In this document: piece by piece, positions 36,632 to 47,894 of the stretch
How the letters are laid out: each line of letters starts with the position of its first letter
How positions within the stretch are numbered: the first letter of the stretch is position 1
Made by a program: the position numbers and the translations under genes
The notes under the pieces: model-generated
Databases searched by the model: none
Seen by the model: the letters and a program-made list of their open reading frames with translations, nothing else
What the model was told of the DNA's origin: nothing
Assembly: GCA_947034885.2 (NCBI GenBank)
Contig: OX344750.2
Coordinates: forward strand, 44,564,821-44,628,820
Source: Thuidium tamariscinum
Lineage: Eukaryota; Streptophyta; Bryopsida; Hypnales; Thuidiaceae
Direction of reading: 5' to 3'
DNA: 64,000 nucleotides

Positions 36632-39600
36632 AGTTACAACTTCTCTCTCAGAACATTCGCGAGCTAAATGACTCCGCGGCTATTGCAAACTTGAGGTATT
36701 ATATCCAAAGAAACCCAGTTGATATACTTTTTCTTCAAGAACACAAACTCAGAGGAGTAAGTGCAAATAATCTAGGCAAACAGTTGTGGAGCAGAGCCAC
36801 GACACACTATACAGAAGCAGAAATTGGTTACACCCCTCTAGGTTCTCATGTTGGTAAAGGTGGTGTTGCTACAATTGTATCTCCTAGATGGGCCCAACTT
36901 ATCACCAAAACTGGCACCCTCTTCGGGGGCAGAGTATTGTGGATCATCCTTTCTCATCTTCTTGGAGGAGATCTGGGCTTCATTAATATTTATGCACCCT
37001 ACGAACCACACCCTAGACGCATCCTATGGGAAGCTATGTTGAGGGAACTTCCATCATCCTGTCGATGGATTATGACAAGTGATTTTAACATGGTTGAACA
37101 ACGAAGTGATAAATCTAATTCTTGTGGAAGGGTGAATGCAAGAAAGACCGACCGTTTTTTGCGTCACACTTGTAGTTTCCAAGTTGTAATTGGCTATATC
37201 TTTTGCAGATTGAAGTCAATGGACTTGAATTTTTTTGTGAAGATCAGAATTTAGACAATAATTAGGGAAATTATTTTTCAGAAATTTTCAAAAATCATTT
37301 TATATTTAAATTTCAATTAAGCTAATTTGTCACACTTTGCAGTTTAGGGGTTTTTAGTACTAGGGACTACTCAAAATTAATAATCTAGAGCTGAAATTTG
37401 TGTGGTCTATTAACACACTAAAGAGGCATGTGTCCACCAAAAAAAATTTTTAAAAAAAATTATTTTATATCTTCTACATTCATGCAAATAGGGTTCCCTT
37501 GCGCGCGCAATTGTGAACATTGAAAATGGTTTTAAGATCATTATTTTGATGAAATCTCTTCATCATGAAGTCTTCTCAAATTGCCAATTTTTAGTTTTTT
37601 TGAAAATTACTTTTCCTATTTTTTACAAATTAAAATGTCAAAGTATCTATTTTCTTCAAAAACCTTGTTTTGCCTATTTTGTGAATAACTTCTGATCCAA
37701 ATTTTTTTTGGATCTGAAATTTTGGTGACATAATGTTTATAGTATTATTCTAATTATCCATATTTTTTTTAATTTTTAAATATTTTTTTCCAAAAGTTCA
37801 CTAGTACTAGCTAGTACAAGTGAATGCTACAAAAACCGGTCGGTCTTTCTTGCATTCACCCGGAAAGATGATCCCAGCACAAGAGAGACTTCTCTTTAAT
37901 GCGTTAAAGGAGCATCTACAGGTTCTTGACTATCCTTTATCATCATCGAGTTTATCCTTCTCATGGGATAATATGAGGAGTGATGGTTCGCGTGTTCTTG
38001 CCAGGCTTGATCGCTTTTATGTATTTCCCAATTCAGCTTCAAACCCCAGGAATATATTAGAGTATCGAATTAGGGGTGATCATTGTAGATCTGATCATAG
38101 CCCAGTATTGTTACATTTGGAACTAGCAAAAGTTCCCGAACGGCCCAGTCGTTGGATCATGGCCTCTACTTACTTTGATGAGCTCTACCCAGAAATCTGC
38201 TCACTATGGGTTCAGTTTCCGAGTGATCTCCCCTTCTTTACTAAGCTCCAGAGAATCACTCGTTTTTATCGACGCTTCTGTATTATAAAAGCCAAAGAAT
38301 TTCGCATTCAAGAAGATCTCATACGACGGGATTTAGAACTGAAGAATTCTCAGCTACAACAGTCCCCTCATTCAGTGGAACTACAGAAACAAGTCAGTAC
38401 TCTCCGCACCCAGTTAACAAACTTCGAAGCACAGAAGACAGAGGGACAGAATATACGCTCCAGAGCTCGATGGAGACTTTGTGGGGACAGGCCAACAAAA
38501 GAATTTTTCCAATCTATTCGAGAACCTTCTTTGTCGCCTACCATTACGAAACTTCGAGATGAGCAAGGAAACCTCCAAATGACAGGTGTGAACTTGAACA
38601 CATTTGCCATGCTTTCTACTCCAAACTTTTTTCAGAGGTTATTCCGCAACCTGAGATTGCTTTAGAGAGACAAAAAATCTTATCTTGTATACCTAGGAAG
38701 TTTACAGATGAGATGAGCCAACAACTCGATCAACCTTTCTCGAAAGACGAACTATTCCATGCGCTGCAACAGATGTCATTTGGTCGAAGCCCTGGACCTG
38801 ACGGAGTCCCGGTGGAATTTTTTCTGAAATTTTGGAATATAATTGGTGAGGACTTCACAGATATGATTCTTTCCTCAATTGCGGTTGGACAACTCCCACA
38901 AGGTATGACTTCGGGTCTCATTACACTATTTTTCAAATCAGGAGATATAGACAACCTAAGCAATTAGCGACCTATAACCTTGCTTAACGTGTCATACAAA
39001 ATTTTTGCAAAAGCTCTCCAGTTACGGTTACAAGGGTTATTAAAAGAAATTATCAGCCCTGACCAGTCGGCTTTCCTACTAGGGAGATATATCCTTGATA
39101 ACGTTCTTCTCCAGTACGAAACAATTGAATGGGCCCGGGAATCTGACCAGGACTTAATTTTCTTAAAACTGGACTTTGCAAAAGCATACGACACTGTTTC
39201 ATGGCCCTTCTTATTTGAAGTCATGGAAACTCTTGGTATACCAAACTCCTTTATCAAATCGGTTCGCATGCTCTTGCAGGACGCTTCAGCTGCTATTGTG
39301 CTTAATGGCAAGTTATCTGATCCATTTTCCATTCAGCGTGGGGTACGCCAGGGCTGTCCACTTGCACCATATTTATTTCTAATAGTTGGCGAGGCTTTGA
39401 ACAGGGCAGCAAAGGGAGAACTCAATATGGGTCGCATAAAAGGAATCCAACTACCGAATAGCGAAGAGCATCAACTTATATCCCAGTTCGCTGATGATAC
39501 AGGTTTCTCCATTCTCGGGAGCCAGGTATACCTACAAAATACGATACAACTTATTCATCGATTTGGAATCGCATCAGGCCTTGTTCTTAACGAAACCAAG

Positions 39601-41625
39601 AGCATCGGCTTCTGGTTCTCAAAATCAAGTCGTCCCAACTGGCTAGATCAATTCAACATCATATGGGTAGCCCCGGGTGCAATATTCAATTTACTTGGTG
39701 CCCCCTTTGGCATCAACCCAGACACCTCCGATATCGATCAGTTTCTCCACCAGAAGGTATCAAAGAAGTTAAAATACTGGACGACACAAAAGTTATCTCT
39801 TGCCGGCCGAGCACTTGCGGTAAACGCTATTTTACTTTCCTCTCTCTATTATTTTATAGCTATATGGACAGGATCTATCCAAGCCCTGCGTAACATCCGC
39901 ACCTTGTTGCGAAACTTTCTATGGTGTGGAACCGAACATACTACTCGCACTAGGGTATCTTGGGACGATTGTTGCCTTCCAAAACTTGCAGGAGGTTTGA
40001 AACTTCTCGATCCTGAAATCTCACTCACAGCTCTCCTGGTTAAATGGGTCATTTTCGCCATAGAACCGGGAATCTCCAATCTGAAGACTCTGTTGAGTTA
40101 TAGGATCCATCGTATGAAACCCCACCCAAAACATGGTTATTGGTTTCCCTCTTCCCAGTGGCTCATGATTCATAACCCCTCAGCAACCAAAGGTTCACGT
40201 GTATGGAATCGCATCATTGCAGCATGGCGAAGAATGGTAAAACACATAGAGGTGGTTCCCCTGTCAAATGCAGATGAAGTTCTTTCCACAAGCCTGTGGT
40301 GGACCACTGAATTCATTGGATGCAATTTTCACTTTACAATTGAGAGGGCTCGCATCTTAGCCAGGAATGGACTACGTATAGTAGGTGATTTGTGGGACCT
40401 GGACTCCAACGGAATCAAATCTTGGGATTTGCTCAGATCAACCTTTTCCCTCACAGAGGCTGATCGAAGACCGTTTCTCACCTTAGTCTCCAAAATTCCT
40501 CAGTCCTGGAAGACTCTTCTCTCCTCCGAAGATGAAGGCGCCAGCATGGGTAAAACTTGGATGGGAATCTTTGATGTGGATGGAGGATTACCTCAGGTCA
40601 CATGGCAAGCAGATGGAGTGCACGGGAACCTCCTGCGGACCACCTCCGGAGTCATTTCTCTCCCGAGTCAGACACCCCGAGCCTCTGTAGGGAAATCTTC
40701 TCGACATCTATGCCTTCTTCCACGGGTTGATGATAATATTGATTACAGGGGCACTGTTCGAAGAATTCGAGTTGTTGAAATTAAAAAGGCCAATTGCCCA
40801 AGTTGTCTCATTTATGCTGGGGTAATCCAAACTCTCAATTTTGATTTATCCAGATGGCATTGGAGTGACGGCACACCTCTCCTGGATTATGCTACCAAAA
40901 CAGGGAGAAGACTTCTCACCAAGAACAACACTCTCAAACGGTCCATCCAATCTAAGTGGCCAGATTCCCTCCTCGTTTCCTTCACACCTGAGTGGCGAAT
41001 GGTATGGCACAAGGCGTGCCCTCAAAAAGAATCAACTTTCACATGGTCGATTTGGCACTGTGCAGTAGCTGTGAACGCATGGAGAGCTCGCATATCACCT
41101 AGAATTGACATCAAGTGCATATGTTGCTCTGTAAGTGCCCATGAAACTCCTCTACATCGTTTTTTTGAATGTCCACGAGCCAAGGAAGCTTGGACTTATT
41201 CTCGGTCTATTATCCTTCACTTAACTGGGCCCCAATCAACCTTAGGAGTACATCATCGCTTCAGCTTCCAACAGTGTATTTTCGGCACCTGTCTTCCGAG
41301 GAGATTCTATGCGTTCAGGACGGTATGGCATGTTCTCAGGGGAGCTACTTGTTGGGCCATATGGGTCTCCAGGAACAACACTGTATTCAACCAAGAACGT
41401 TGGCTTCCAATTCGTATCTATGCTATGCTATGGGAGGCCCTTCTTGATGCTGGTAGGGCGGCACTCCTTAAAGCCAAATGTCAAGCCAAGCGACGCCCCC
41501 AACAAGCTAATAGGATTTGGTTGAACTTTGATGCAATTTGGGTTCATTCTCCAGTGCTTGCCACTAGAGTGGGTGATAGTATAGTTTGGACCAGACACGG
41601 ACCTGACCCTTGTCTCCTCTTATAG
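36628..41625 (+). pseudogene. LINE ORF2: endonuclease, reverse transcriptase, zf-RVT; broken
   Basis: ORF2 makes the nicking endonuclease and reverse transcriptase for target-primed insertion. The APE-type endonuclease part shows LSQNIRELND (Asn), FLQEHKL (Glu), TSDFNMVEQ and, past the MITE, RSDHSPVLLHL (the SDH motif, about 38091). The reverse transcriptase shows SPGPDGVPVEF, LDFAKAYDTVSW, RGVRQGCPLAPYLF and the catalytic FADDTGF near 39490. A zinc-binding C-terminal region (CICC...ETPLHRFFECPRA, about 41114-41178) is typical of plant LINEs. Breaks: the MITE at 37130-37861, a frameshift near 38590-38610 and a single TAG at 38965, exactly where the conserved WRPI motif has Trp, so one base change explains it. 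The remaining 881 codons are open, so decay is moderate. Confidence 0.93.
37130..37861. mobile_element. 4-bp-TSD MITE, copy D (732 bp), nested in LINE ORF2
   Basis: The ends are GGGTGAATGCAAGAAA and its inverse, with perfect GGAA duplications (37126-37129 and 37862-37865). Leaving out the element and one GGAA restores the endonuclease reading frame (SNSCG then KMIPAQER). The interior differs from copies A/C/E and from B/F; only the ends are shared. A decayed relative of the interior is at 28436-28800. It inserted after the LINE. Confidence 0.93.
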
Positions 41626-41750
41626 TTTCTCTCCCCCTCCTCTCTTTTCTTTCTTCTTTTGTCCAGCCTTTTTGGCTTGGCTGCTTTGTACTCGGTGTTT
41701 TGCAATGGAATTCCATTTGTTTCAAAAATAAAATAAAAACCAAGCCCGTG

Positions 41751-42515
41751 CACCCTTCCTTGCTAAGGGCTTTTTGAGAGTACTAAGATTGTGACCAAAA
41801 TATAAGTAAAAGTAATTTTTTAATTTAGTAGAACCAAAAATAATTCAACAATCCATAACTTTCCCACCATAGGTTAGAACGCCACAAATAAATTAAGGCC
41901 CATGCACCCCTCCTCACCAAGAGCTTTCTGACAGTACCAAGCATATGATGGGGGGACACACAAGCCACAAGATTTCACTGTGACAAACAAACAAACAAAT
42001 AAAACAAAACAAACAAACAAAATGTCTTAACGTATAGGTTACAATTAATCCCTAAATGGAAAGATTTTGGTAGCTATCAGTAGGACAAAGGAAGTACATT
42101 ATATCATTTGAATTTTTAAAATGGTTAACTAAATTGATAGGAAAATCTATAGAGACATTCAACAAAGAATTTATAAACAAAAGAACAATTGTAAATTTTT
42201 CATCATCTGTAATTTTAAATTTTTTTTGTTTTGAAGTATATTATTTCTATTTTCTCTGGTATTATTAATTTTTTTAAATTATCAAAATATAATCAAAATT
42301 TTATAGTTTTAAGTTGAATTTACTAATTTTTAAAAATTTGAATTAAAGTTGCACTAAAGTACATCTAAGAAATTAAAATTCTAAATTAACATTAGTCCTA
42401 TTTTAATAGATTTAAGATATTTTAATATATGAATTGTACTTGATGATGAAGTCTTATATGTATATGGACATGAAAATAAATGTGTTAGTAACCTTTTCTT
42501 TCTCCAAATACAATT
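41751..42515. other. Non-coding stretch between LINE and QCR6
   Basis: The first 170 bases belong to the host direct repeat split by the LINE (aaggcccatgcacccctcct near 41895 repeats cccgtgcacccttcct near 41744). A simple AAAC-type run lies at 41983-42022. The 3' end of QCR6 transcripts is expected here (minus strand); no convincing polyadenylation signal is singled out. Confidence 0.5.
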
Positions 42516-43293
42516 CTATTTCAATGTCCGAAATAATTTTGTTGCTGACTGCACACAATAAACAACAAATGTAACGAGTTGTAGATTATCATTAAATAAT
42601 AAAAATAATTTATTTTAGTATTTAAAATATGTAATATACATGCTTACGTAATTATGTTGACTCTCAAATAATGTCAAACTTACACATCTATCAATGCAGC
42701 CCCAATAATCAAAGTATTGTCCAGTGCAATGTTTTCCTTCATGTCCATCAACACGTTTTTCACAAGCCTAATATTATCAAAACATTTGAATCTCTTATAT
42801 CAACATTTCTATGAGATGTTTTTCCTTTAAACTTTAAAAATATGAATCTTGACTATTTTATAGGAATTGTTTTAAACATTTAGGTTAAAAAACAAGTTTT
42901 TGAATATGGACTAAAATATTTATGAAAATCATCATATTTAGCATTTATCAATTTTATTTGCAAGGATTGCAATTTTTTATATCATAGAAAAATTTCTCAT
43001 TAGAATTAAGAGCATGTGTATTTTCAAGAAAATTAAGTATTAGTTTTTGATGGAATATTTAGATCATAGCACATATTTGTAGGAGTTAAATCAAGGTGCC
43101 ATCTATTTGATTTATAAATTTTATTGTCTATATAGTGTCATTTAGTTTTTTTATGATAGATGAAATACTTATTTACCTCATATGCAAGGAGTTGTTTTAC
43201 ACAACGAGGCTTACACGATGCTTCACACTCAGGTTTAGTATCAACGGGCTCTGATTCTTCATCTTCTTCCTCTTCTTCTTCTTTTTCACCCAT
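42516..43293 (-). CDS. QCR6: Cytochrome b-c1 complex subunit 6 (hinge protein), three exons
   Basis: This encodes the acidic hinge subunit of mitochondrial complex III, which helps cytochrome c1 dock with cytochrome c in the intermembrane space. Exons (minus strand): 43293-43177, 42767-42684 and 42548-42516, joined by GT-AG introns of 409 and 135 bp, both in phase 0. The 77-residue product has an N-terminal acidic run (residues 5-15), a CEASCKPRCVKQLL block, then YEACEKRVDG, the hallmark HCTGQYFDYW and a C-terminal KLFRTLK. Seven cysteines (23, 27, 31, 41, 53, 63, 67) include those forming the CHCH-like disulfides of the family. Plant homologues are about 70 residues, so the length fits; the N-terminus is slightly longer. 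The ending SATKLF, instead of the common VAPKLF, is the only oddity. All splice sites are canonical and no stop interrupts it. The exons are too short for open-frame scanning. Confidence 0.93.
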
Positions 43294-44645
43294 TTCAACT
43301 TATACAACAACCACCTATTTGCTCAATATGTGATTTATCTTTAATTAAAAAATGATTGAAATTAATATTGAAATTTAAAATATTTATTCAAAATAAGTTT
43401 ATTGATGTAAAACTTACTTACAATTTTCATTAAATGTTTTTTGAAATACTTCACAAATGAATATTCAAAATACATTCTACAAATGTAAGGCAATTTTCAT
43501 CAATGTATAATAGAAAATCTTCACTTTTATATTAAAATGTCAGCATTTAAAAAATGATTTTCTAAATCTCAAAAATATAAATTTAATTTATAATTAAAGT
43601 ATAAAATGTGGATTAAAAAATAATATATAATAATGTAAATTTTAATATGCAATAAAATTGTTAGTATGGTTTATTCAATATCCATTTATAATAATAATAA
43701 TAATAAAGAATAATGAATAATACTTATTTAATCAATTTTACAACTTAATAACAACTTGCATGACTAAAATGATATCAAATCTTAAAATTTTCCAATGTAA
43801 TTTATATATAATTAATATCTTTATAAATATTACTTGAAATGCTTACATTTAAAATATAACGTAGATAGAATTTAAACTTGAATTTTTATTTGACTTGACA
43901 CATCTTTCCTTATTTACTACAATCCATTTCTAAGAAATATAATAAATATAGATGTCTTACCTTAAACAAATTCTTGTTACTTTCAGTAAAGGTTGTATTT
44001 GTAAATTGAATGAGTTTAATTGTTAAACAAAGAATTTTTCTAAGGATTGGAATACATGATTACATTTTGATAAATTATTCAAGATATATACATATATTTC
44101 ATACTTTTCTCTCAACATTATATTATTTAAAATTGTACCTAATAATTTTAGCAAATCAATATGACATATTGGACTAATTAAAACAAAAAAATATTATTGT
44201 CATATTTTCACATTAAGGCTAATTTATTGTAATAAAAAAGAATTTGAATTTTGAATTTTGATTTGAATTTTTAAACTTTGTGAAGAAAATGAGAAGATCA
44301 TCCATCTCAACAATCATACATGTGAAGTATTGCAATCAATACCTCAGATGAATTTCATTATATGAAAACTAAAAATAAGCTAATTTAAAAAAGAATGTAC
44401 TTTAAGACTAATTCTTGGATTTTATAACCTAGTCAAAGTAAGCTAGATCAAGGTGGTCATTCTTAGTTGCATATAAGTTTTATTGTTTCCTAACACTACT
44501 ATTTTTATAAATTTGAAGCCAATTATTTAATCACTTAAAGAATAATCAATTTGAAAAGTCAAAGTTGGATTTAGCTCAATTATAATGGGCTTATGAATGT
44601 TTTGAGCATTAAAAGAGATTTTGGGGAATAGATGGTTGTTTCAAG
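43294..44645. other. Upstream region of QCR6 and AT-rich DNA
   Basis: The first few hundred bases are upstream of QCR6 on the minus strand and should hold its promoter, but no specific box can be defended in such AT-rich sequence. A taa-repeat ((AAT)n on the plus strand) lies near 43688-43706. Confidence 0.4.
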
Positions 44646-44648
44646 CTA

Positions 44649-45395
44649 CACTAAAATTGGTAAATAGTGTTGGCAACACTAATTTGTTGAGGTAACACTA
44701 ATTGTGATTTGCAAGGTTAGTATTAGAAGATTATTAACTCAATCTAACACTATTTTAGCTCTATAGTAAATTACAGTTTTCTAGGAAAGGGACAGATTTT
44801 CGCAGCGGGAGGCAAAAATCATAGTTTTGCAGAGAAAAGACAGATTTTAGAAGTGGAAGGGAAAAATTACAATTTTCTTGGAAAGGAATAGACATTAGGA
44901 AAATTTTGGATCCTAAAAGAGCCCGTGACTGTGCTGCCGCAGTGGTGCAATTAGGGAAAAAAAATATTTTTCAGAATTTAAAAAAAACAAAAACAAATTT
45001 AAGTTAGTTTTTTTGTTGAAAATGACAGGGCATGAGTGTGACCACGCCAGATATGGTGATTTTCAAATTTCTTTTTTTTTTTTTGGTAGTTTTTTTTGTT
45101 TTTAAAAAAAAAAAAATTTGTATTAGCATCGCGCTGCACTGCGAAAAATCCAGTTTCAGGGTTCAAATTTTTCCTAATGTTTTCACAGCAAGAGGCAAAA
45201 TTTACAATTTTGCAGAGATGGGACAGATTTTTATGGTGGGGGGCAAAAATTATAGTTTTGCAGGGAAGGGACAGATTTTTATGGCAGCAATTAAGTGCCC
45301 CAACACTATTTACACATAAGTTGAAAAATAGTGTTGGGGGTAAGAAACAGGGAATACCACTAATTATCACCCAACACTATTTACCAATTTTAGTG
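44649..45395. mobile_element. TIR element with CACTAAAATTGG ends, about 747 bp
   Basis: A perfect 28-bp inverted repeat, including the flanking CTA/TAG, spans 44646-44673 and 45371-45398; its core is CACTAAAATTGGTAAATAGT. TA on each side (44647-44648, 45396-45397) could be a 2-bp duplication as in Tc1/mariner, or part of the TIR of a CACTA-like element. Inside, a degenerate motif GGGACAGATTTT ... GGCAAAAATTATAGTTTTGCAG recurs about five times in one orientation (44787-44890 and 45180-45290), like subterminal transposase-binding repeats. A run of T then A sits at 45070-45118. No coding sequence is supported. Confidence 0.7.
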
Positions 45396-45398
45396 TAG

Positions 45399-46125
45399 TT
45401 CTTTATGCTATTTTTGGAGGCCACAATAGTGAAGGAATAGTTGACTGTTGTTCACCTTTTTAAATACAAAAAAAAATTAAATAAAATAAGCTGTGAAGTT
45501 GCAAAAAAATTTAAAATTTAAAATCTAATGTTGCCTTCTTCCAACCACATCGTATTTCAATAGTGGCGGCTGTGGCGCAATTCCTAAAGTTTTCTACTAT
45601 TTAGGAACTTACAATCCTCTATGAAGCCAAATCTCCTCTAATATTTGGCATCCAAATTAAGTGATATATGCCAAATATTGCAAAAAAATACCTTGAAAAT
45701 TTTTCAAGATGATTTAATACCAAAAATCTCAATTGTCTCCTTCGACATTCAGAAAGTTTGATGGTAGGTTCCTATAATCTCAACATTTAGATAGACTTTT
45801 TGAAGTTTATGTAATTCTAGAGTCATGGATTTTTTTTGTTAAAATGGTAGTGTTCTATATGCTATTTTCCTATTCATTTTGTAAAATTGGTAAAGATTAT
45901 AAAATTTACAATTCTAAAATTTAAAGTTGTGCGTAGATGAAATAAAAAATTTGCACCCTAAATCATGCTAAAAATTTAATGAATTTTTCCATTACCACCC
46001 TTCTTCTTTTATGCCATTTTAATGAAATATCACCATTTTAATGACATATTACTATTTTAACAGAATTTTAGTAAATCCCATTGTCTCTATAGGAAACAAA
46101 ATAAATTATAAGTAGATTGAGGGTT
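45399..46125. other. Non-coding stretch
   Basis: No gene recognised. Confidence 0.4.
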
Positions 46126-46339
46126 GCTATTATGTGAGCTTAGAAGTGTTAGCCCATGAGCCTAGAAGTCTATACACCTATGATATAATTGTGTCTATAT
46201 TTTAGTAATCTTCTATGATAATAGTACATATATGCTATAAATACCTATATTATAGGTATTTATGTCATAAACACCTCCAATGGTTGCATGATATCTACTT
46301 ATTAATATATGTTCAAGGCCCACATGCTCACATACTACA
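46126..46339. mobile_element. GCTAGTATGTGAG MITE, copy 2 (diverged)
   Basis: The left end is GCTATTATGTGAGCTTAGAA and the inverse of the right end is close to GTAGTATGTGAGCATGTG. The interior keeps the tataaatacctatattataggtattt palindrome. It is the most diverged of the four copies. Confidence 0.7.
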
Positions 46340-46462
46340 TATACAATTTTATTTTGATCAATGTTTTGAAACAAAAGCTATGCCAATTCTTAACATAGAA
46401 TAGAATTTATCAAGTAGCAAAAAGTCTTCAAAAACATGAATTAAAAAAAAAAAAAATTTTAA

Positions 46463-46490
46463 ACACACACACACACATATATATATATAC
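46463..46490. repeat. Compound (AC)n-(AT)n microsatellite
   Basis: A run of AC dinucleotides passes directly into AT dinucleotides after an A-rich stretch. Confidence 0.9.
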
Positions 46491-46509
46491 ATGCTATAAT
46501 TTTCTATAA

Positions 46510-47125
46510 AGATAGCTTTGATTCATTTGATTTTGATTGGTGATATGAGAGTTACTAATTATTTGTTTTGTGGATAATCATACAGCATAGTCTAGAGAAA
46601 ATATTCAATTAGATTCATTTTTTAACTCAATTTTTGATGTCCTCCTTTTTTTCTTTCTAAATCATAAAAATTTAAGAGGTTTAATATACTAATTAGAATT
46701 GTTTTAGAGTTGAGAATTATGTATTTCAATTCCATCTTTGAGATATTAATAATTTAGTTTTCTTTCAATCTCATACTTATTTGAACTTAATGATTTCTTA
46801 AAGAATGAGAATAAAGTTAAATCCCTCCTTTTCCTATACTTTCAACTCAATTTTCAATATAAAAATATTATACTTGAGATTCATATTACCAAACTTTAAC
46901 CCATAAAGGTTTTTGACTTTGTTTTCACCAAAATTACTCTAAAAGTGCCATTTCTAGGACAAGTACCAACTTTTAGGGAAAAAAATTTGGGGGCTTTAAA
47001 ATACTCTTTAGGTACATGCTATGTGAAAATTTCAAAAAAATGAAATAAAAATTCCTTTCATAGTAGGCTGCCTAAAATTGCTATATTACCAAAACATGTA
47101 GTTTAGGGCTTTAGGAGTTAAACTA
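46510..47125. repeat. Mosaic of dispersed repeat fragments
   Basis: 46510-46780 aligns with 6280-6600. The part from about 46880 to 46980 (ttcaccaaaattactctaaaagtgccattt) resembles 58110-58200. 46985-47125 (catgctatgtgaaaatttcaaa ... gctatattaccaaaacatgtagtttagggctttagg) matches the reversed dispersed repeat at 59845-59975. All are non-coding and diverged. Confidence 0.55.
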
Positions 47126-47170
47126 AGAAGATTCAAAGTCTTACAATTAGTCATTCAAGATGCAAAATAT

Positions 47171-47349
47171 TGATTCCTTTCACTTTATTTGCAAATATCT
47201 TGCAATGTACATGGTCAAAGTTTCTAAAGTTTTTTTCACATATTTTTATTTTGATCTAGTGTAAGATTCTACAATAAAATATGCAAAAACAAAAAAATTC
47301 TCTTTGTCATAGAAATGGCAATTTTGAATGGTTTTGATGAAAAAATACC
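47171..47349. repeat. Diverged single relative of the 7117-8440 unit, without GC-rich tail
   Basis: Blocks ttgcaa-atcttgcaat, catggtcaaagttt, tttttttcacatattt, aagattctac, aaatatgcaaaaa and aaatggcaattttg-tggttttgatgaaaa follow the order of the AT-rich part of the 320-bp unit. It stops where the GGTCGCCC tail would begin. Confidence 0.75.
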
Positions 47350-47690
47350 TTAATGATTTAGGAGATATGATAGTATAATAAGTTACCTCAATTAGTTTCA
47401 TTCAATTGTTGCTTAAGAACAAAAATTATGCCACACTAAGCTCATGATGCTATAGCCTTTGTAATTAAAAAACACAAAATGTTATAATGTAATTTTAACA
47501 TAATATGATTTTTCTTCTAATAAAATATATATTTGTCAATGTAAAAGCCAAAGTGAATCTTACCATTAGGATTAGCATGTTTCAATTTCATCTCAAAACT
47601 ATTGACAATTGTTTTTTCTTCTACATTGTGTTGTTAAACTATTCTTTGTATGCAATTTTCTTAAGGATGGAAATGATTTTTTTTAAAATT

Positions 47691-47891
47691 CACTACAAGA
47701 GAAAGGAGTGTTTTACGTATAGTCCTAGTAGTATGGTATTTTAAGTAATGACTTTAAGTAAGGTTTTTAGTAAAATTTACTAAAAAGACAATCTTTTCAG
47801 TAAATTTTTACTAAAAACTTTACTTAAAAGTCATTATTTAAAAGACCATACTACTAAGACTATACTTAAAATACTCCTTTCTCTTGTAGTG
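47691..47891. mobile_element. CACTA snap-back MITE, 201 bp
   Basis: CACTACAAGAGAAAGGAG and its inverse are the ends, with ATT on both flanks (47688-47690, 47892-47894). The arms pair along nearly the whole element. CACTACAAGAAA-type ends are typical of plant CACTA (En/Spm) transposons. Confidence 0.92.
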
Positions 47892-47894
47892 ATT

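Larger units (their letters stand above)
34065..41735 (+). mobile_element. L1-type plant LINE, inactive, about 7.7 kb
   Basis: Two successive reading frames (ORF1-type, then endonuclease/reverse transcriptase) followed by a short A-rich end (tttcaaaaataaaat) define an L1-type LINE. The flanks AAAACCAAGCCCATG (34050-34064) and AAAACCAAGCCCGTG (41736-41750) are a likely 15-bp target duplication with one mismatch, though the site lies in a host direct repeat, which weakens this slightly. The 5' 300 bases are non-coding and locally GC-rich, fitting an internal-promoter leader. A MITE occupies 37130-37861. Stops and frameshifts in both frames show that it cannot move on its own. Confidence 0.9.
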
